A program made the translations under genes and the position numbers. From contig NZ_CP060488.1 in NCBI RefSeq assembly GCF_014334015.1, positions 4,856,501 to 4,920,500 of the forward strand: DNA of 64,000 nucleotides, read 5' to 3'. Source of the DNA: Bacteroides sp. M10. Its GTDB lineage: Bacteria > Bacteroidota > Bacteroidia > Bacteroidales > Bacteroidaceae. The notes under the pieces were generated by a model. That model did no database searches and was not told where the DNA came from. It saw only the letters and a list, made by a program, of their open reading frames with translations. Positions 60,566-64,000 of this stretch are shown one piece after another (the first letter of the stretch is position 1; the number at the start of each line of letters is the position of its first letter).

Positions 60566-62005
60566 ATGATAATGAGAAGTTTAAGATTCAGAACAAGTAC
60601 GATATTAGCAGGTTTTCTATTGTTTGGTAGCTTGTCGATACAGGCAGAAGTAAAACTGCCGGCTATTTTTTCTGATGGCATGGTGATGCAGCAACAGACA
60701 AATGCGAATCTTTGGGGAACTGCCACTCCCAACAAGAAAGTGACCATAACTACCAGCTGGAATGGAAAGCAATACGTGGCAGCTGCCGATAAGAACGGGG
60801 CATGGAAACTTTCGGTTTCTACTCCCAAAGCAGGAGGTCCTTACACTGTCACCTTTGATGATGGAAGTAAAAAAACACTGAATAACATATTGATAGGTGA
60901 ATTATGGCTATGTTCCGGACAGAGTAACATGGAAATGCCAATGAAAGGATTCAAGAATCAGCCTGTAGAGAATGCCAATATGGATATTCTTCACAGCAAG
61001 AATCCGAAAATTCGCTTGTTTACCGTAAAACGTACTTCTACATTGACTCCGCAGACCGATGTTATCGGTTCATGGAAAGAAGCAAATCCGGCCAGCGTTC
61101 GTGATTTCAGTGCTACGGCTTATTATTTCGGGAGATTAATCAATGAAATAATAGAGGTTCCGGTAGGATTGGTAGTTGCAGCCTGGGGTGGATCGGCGTG
61201 CGAAGCATGGATGACCGCTGACTGGTTGAAAGCTTTTCCCGACGCAAAAATTCCTCAATCGGAAGCCGATATAAAATCAAAGAACCGTACTCCGACCGTA
61301 CTGTACAACGGTATGTTACATCCCCTTATCGGCATGACGATGAAAGGAGTGATTTGGTATCAGGGCGAAGATAACTGGAATCGGGCACACACGTATGCGG
61401 ATATGTTTACTGCATTGATAAACGGCTGGCGCGCTGAATGGAAACAGGGAGATTTTCCTTTTTATTATTGCCAAATAGCTCCGTATGATTATGGAATTAT
61501 CACAGAAAAAGGTAAAGAAGTGATAAACTCCGCCTATCTTCGGGAAGCACAGGCAAAAGTAGAACACCGTGTCCCCAACAGTGGCATGGCCGTATTACTG
61601 GATGCAGGAATGGAAAAAGGAATCCACCCGGCAAAAAAGCAAGTTGCCGGAGAACGTTTGGCACTTCTCGCCCTGACTAAAACTTACGGGGTGGAAGGCG
61701 TGAATGGCGAAAGTCCATACTATAAGAGCATTGAAATAAAGAATGATACAGTAGTCGTTAGCTTCGAACGTGCAAATATGTGGATTAGCGGCAAGAACTG
61801 TTTTGAGTCGAAAAACTTTCAGGTAGCCGGCGAAGACAAGGTGTTTTATCCGGCTAAAGCATGGATAGAACGTAGTAAGATGCTGGTGAAAAGCGATAAA
61901 GTGCCGCACCCGGTAGCTGTTCGATATTGTTTTGAAAACTATGTGGAAGGAGATGTATATGGTGACGGATTGCCTTTAGGATCTTTTCGTTCGGATGATT
62001 GGTAA
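60566..62005 (+). CDS. SGNH/sialate O-acetylesterase-family carbohydrate esterase
   Basis: A 479-residue secreted protein (signal peptide to about residue 28, SIQAEVKLP; start 60572 also possible). A small beta domain opens (LPAIFSDGMVMQQQTNANLWG), then the SASA/SGNH hydrolase domain: LCSGQSNMEMPM with the catalytic Ser, AAWGGSACEAWM, VIWYQGEDNW and the C-terminal catalytic GIHPAKK His. It should remove O-acetyl groups. RG-II side chains carry acetylated sugars (2-O-methyl-fucose and aceric acid), so deacetylation before GH139/GH106 action is a sensible role, but the substrate is inferred from the operon. Gap to GH106 is 33 bases, to the next gene 22 bases. Confidence 0.88.
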   Translation: MIMRSLRFRTSTILAGFLLFGSLSIQAEVKLPAIFSDGMVMQQQTNANLWGTATPNKKVTITTSWNGKQYVAAADKNGAWKLSVSTPKAGGPYTVTFDDGSKKTLNNILIGELWLCSGQSNMEMPMKGFKNQPVENANMDILHSKNPKIRLFTVKRTSTLTPQTDVIGSWKEANPASVRDFSATAYYFGRLINEIIEVPVGLVVAAWGGSACEAWMTADWLKAFPDAKIPQSEADIKSKNRTPTVLYNGMLHPLIGMTMKGVIWYQGEDNWNRAHTYADMFTALINGWRAEWKQGDFPFYYCQIAPYDYGIITEKGKEVINSAYLREAQAKVEHRVPNSGMAVLLDAGMEKGIHPAKKQVAGERLALLALTKTYGVEGVNGESPYYKSIEIKNDTVVVSFERANMWISGKNCFESKNFQVAGEDKVFYPAKAWIERSKMLVKSDKVPHPVAVRYCFENYVEGDVYGDGLPLGSFRSDDW

Positions 62006-62027
62006 ACTGCTAATGAAATTATAAATT

Positions 62028-64000
62028 ATGAATCATTTGCGTAGAGTTTTTGTTCTCTTATTCATATTTGTTGGCGTGTCGGCTCTATGGGGCCAACATG
62101 CCAATGTCATTTGGAATACCCCCAGCCGCAATTCATCGGAATCCATGCCCTGTGGTGGCGGAGATATCGGAATGAATATATGGGTAGAAGAAGGTGACAT
62201 TATGTTCTATGTGAGCCGTAGCGGCACATTCGATGAAAACAACTGTCAGCTAAAACAAGGACGCATACGTCTCCGTCTGTCACCCAATCCTTTTAAAGAT
62301 ACGAAAGATTTTCGTCAAGAGTTGAAACTGAAGGACGGATATGTAGAAGTTGCAGCAGGAAACACGCAGATACAATTCTGGGTAGATGTTTTTCATCCGG
62401 TTATACACGTGGAGGTAACCAATACACAAGCGTTACAAACTGAAGTTTTTTATGAGAATTGGCGCTATCAAGAACGGCCTATCAGGAAAGGAGAGGGGCA
62501 ACAATGTTCTTACAAATGGGCTCCTCCGAAAGGTTCTGTGACAGCGGCTGACTTTATTTCTTTGGGCAAAACCAATCATTCTGCCAATCAACTCCTGTTC
62601 TACCATCGCAATCCCAAACAGACTGTTTTTGATGCCGTTGTGGCTCAACAGGGAATGGACGAGGTAAAATCCGAAATGATGAATCCCTTGAAAAATCTAA
62701 CTTTCGGAGGAACTCTGTTCGGAGAAAACCTTGAATTTGCAGGTACCACGGATGGCGTGTATGCCGGAACAGACTACCGCGCCTGGAAATTCCGTTCTTC
62801 CAAAGCGTCCAGAAAAGAACATTTCTGTATTGTATTGCATACAGCCCAAACAGAAACAATAGAACAGTGGGAGCAGGGACTGCAAACTGCTTTGCAAAGA
62901 ATAGCCCCGCAAGGCAAAATCTCATCGAAGATTGTCATACAGGATAAAAAGCAAACCCGTTCGTGGTGGAATGCTTTCTGGCAACGCAGCTTCATTGAAG
63001 CGGAGGGAGAAGCAAAAGAAATAACCAGAAACTACACTCTTTTCCGTTATATGCTGGGTTGTAATGCCTACGGTAGCGTACCAACCAAATTCAATGGCGG
63101 ACTGTTTACTTTTGATCCTTGTCACATCGACGAAAAACAATCCTTTACTCCCGACTACCGGAAATGGGGAGGTGGCACAATGACAGCACAGAATCAGCGC
63201 CTGATTTATTGGCCGATGCTGAAAAGCGGGGACTTCGATATGATGCCTTCCCAGTTTGATTTCTATAACCGTATGTTGAAGAATGCAGAATGGAGGAGTC
63301 GTGTATATTGGCAACATGACGGAGCTTGCTTCTGCGAACAAATAGAAAATTTCGGTCTGCCCAATCCCGCAGAATACGGTTTCAAACGGCCGGACTGGTT
63401 CGACAAAGGGTTGGAATATAATGCCTGGCTGGAATATGAATGGGATACGATTCTCGAATTCTGCCAGATGATACTGGAAACAAAGAACTATGCGAACGCT
63501 GACATTACCCCTTATTTACCTTTGATTGAAAGTTCACTGACATTCTTCGACGAACATTATCGGCAACTTGCTTCCCGTCGGGGACGGAAGGTGCTGGATG
63601 GCAACGGACATCTGATTCTTTTCCCAGGTTCCGCCTGTGAGACATATAAAATGACCAATAATGCCAGCAGCACCATCGCTGCTCTAAAAACAGTATTGGA
63701 AACTTATGGAAAGAAAGAAGAGATGCTAAAGACAATCCCTCCGATTCCATTGCGGTACATAGAAATAAAAGATACGTTGAATCCTACTCTTGCTCCGGCC
63801 TTGAAGCAAACAATTTCGCCCGCCGTGAGTTGGGAACGAATTAACAATGTCGAAACGCCACAACTTTATCCGGTATTTCCATGGCGCATTTATGGAGTAG
63901 GAAAGGAGAATCTGGACATAGCACGCAATACCTATTTTTATGATTCGGATGCCATCAAATTCCGTTCGCATATCGGATGGAAACAGGACAACATTTGGGC
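62028..64000 (+). CDS. GH139-type (2-O-methyl-alpha-L-fucosidase) enzyme, 3' end outside window
   Basis: An ATG at 62028 opens a frame that stays open to the last base (at least 657 residues). The signal peptide (MNHLRRVFVLLFIFVGVSALWGQ) is followed by a DUF5703-like N-terminal domain (VIWNTPSRNSSESMPCGGGDIG, MFYVSRSGTFDENNCQLK) and an (alpha/alpha)-barrel with WWNAFWQRSF, YRKWGGGTMTAQNQRLIYWPML and WRSRVYWQHDGACF. The relationship to GH95-like enzymes is visible. As third gene after GH106 and an esterase it corresponds to BT0984, the founding GH139 enzyme, which removes 2-O-methyl-L-fucose from RG-II chain B. The family call relies on position and architecture and was not tested by search. 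Confidence 0.8.
   Translation, partial: MNHLRRVFVLLFIFVGVSALWGQHANVIWNTPSRNSSESMPCGGGDIGMNIWVEEGDIMFYVSRSGTFDENNCQLKQGRIRLRLSPNPFKDTKDFRQELKLKDGYVEVAAGNTQIQFWVDVFHPVIHVEVTNTQALQTEVFYENWRYQERPIRKGEGQQCSYKWAPPKGSVTAADFISLGKTNHSANQLLFYHRNPKQTVFDAVVAQQGMDEVKSEMMNPLKNLTFGGTLFGENLEFAGTTDGVYAGTDYRAWKFRSSKASRKEHFCIVLHTAQTETIEQWEQGLQTALQRIAPQGKISSKIVIQDKKQTRSWWNAFWQRSFIEAEGEAKEITRNYTLFRYMLGCNAYGSVPTKFNGGLFTFDPCHIDEKQSFTPDYRKWGGGTMTAQNQRLIYWPMLKSGDFDMMPSQFDFYNRMLKNAEWRSRVYWQHDGACFCEQIENFGLPNPAEYGFKRPDWFDKGLEYNAWLEYEWDTILEFCQMILETKNYANADITPYLPLIESSLTFFDEHYRQLASRRGRKVLDGNGHLILFPGSACETYKMTNNASSTIAALKTVLETYGKKEEMLKTIPPIPLRYIEIKDTLNPTLAPALKQTISPAVSWERINNVETPQLYPVFPWRIYGVGKENLDIARNTYFYDSDAIKFRSHIGWKQDNIW

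Overview
The window is a Bacteroides chromosome segment. Evidence for this: SusC/SusD pairs with STN and CarboxypepD-like domains, ECF sigma/FecR pairs, TAnnTTTG-type -7 boxes, lipoproteins with SxC-type lipoboxes, and a set of enzymes whose order and key residues match the rhamnogalacturonan-II (RG-II) degradation locus of B. thetaiotaomicron (BT0984-BT1003 as I recall it). The exact species cannot be fixed by eye.

Layout. 1-2630: the tail of an unknown gene, an AT-rich small membrane protein gene and dsbD. 2942-6513: an accessory block with an HU-like protein, a membrane/coiled-coil protein, an amidase fused in frame to a lipoprotein with a C-terminal membrane anchor (lysis-cassette-like), a small membrane protein and a DUF5131 protein. 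6642-12860: operon GH127-GH141-GH78. 13057-23269: ECF sigma, FecR anti-sigma, SusC, SusD, a surface endonuclease/exonuclease/phosphatase-fold lipoprotein and a GLUG-repeat lipoprotein. 23860-27738: an AT-rich insert of two TIR-domain genes (TIR plus membrane hairpin plus a second Rossmann-like domain; TIR-NACHT), followed by a broken CDGSH gene. 28076-30508 (minus): a PAS/GAF histidine kinase. 30728-37655: GH138 and a GH137-GH2 bifunctional enzyme. 37725-39248 (minus): a TlpA-type thioredoxin protein. 39399-45559: two GH2 enzymes. 45644-56710: general-function genes, namely an ACT-domain protein, a response regulator/kinase pair with an MgtA-type ATPase, nrdAB (minus) under a cobalamin riboswitch, and a TlpA-like lipoprotein. 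57224-64000: GH106, an SGNH/sialate-O-acetylesterase-type esterase and a GH139-type enzyme cut by the window end.

Working together. The glycosidases should strip RG-II side chains A and B sequentially in the periplasm: GH106 rhamnose, GH139 2-O-methyl-fucose, GH2 galactose, GH127 aceric acid, GH138 and GH2 galacturonic acid, GH137 arabinofuranose, GH2 glucuronic acid, GH141 fucose, GH78 rhamnose. Four of these operons share a bipartite upstream motif, G(A/G)GTACAAA-N13-CGTCT, which I propose as the site of a common regulator not encoded here. The SusCD system has its own sigma/anti-sigma control and no adjacent glycosidase, so its ligand may not be RG-II.

The most novel items are the TIR/TIR-NACHT pair, the amidase-lipoprotein-TM fusion with u-spanin topology, the shared bipartite motif, and four exactly 11-bp-spaced CTAA repeats in front of mgtA. 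Base composition statements are by eye, and family names rest on motif recognition without database searches.
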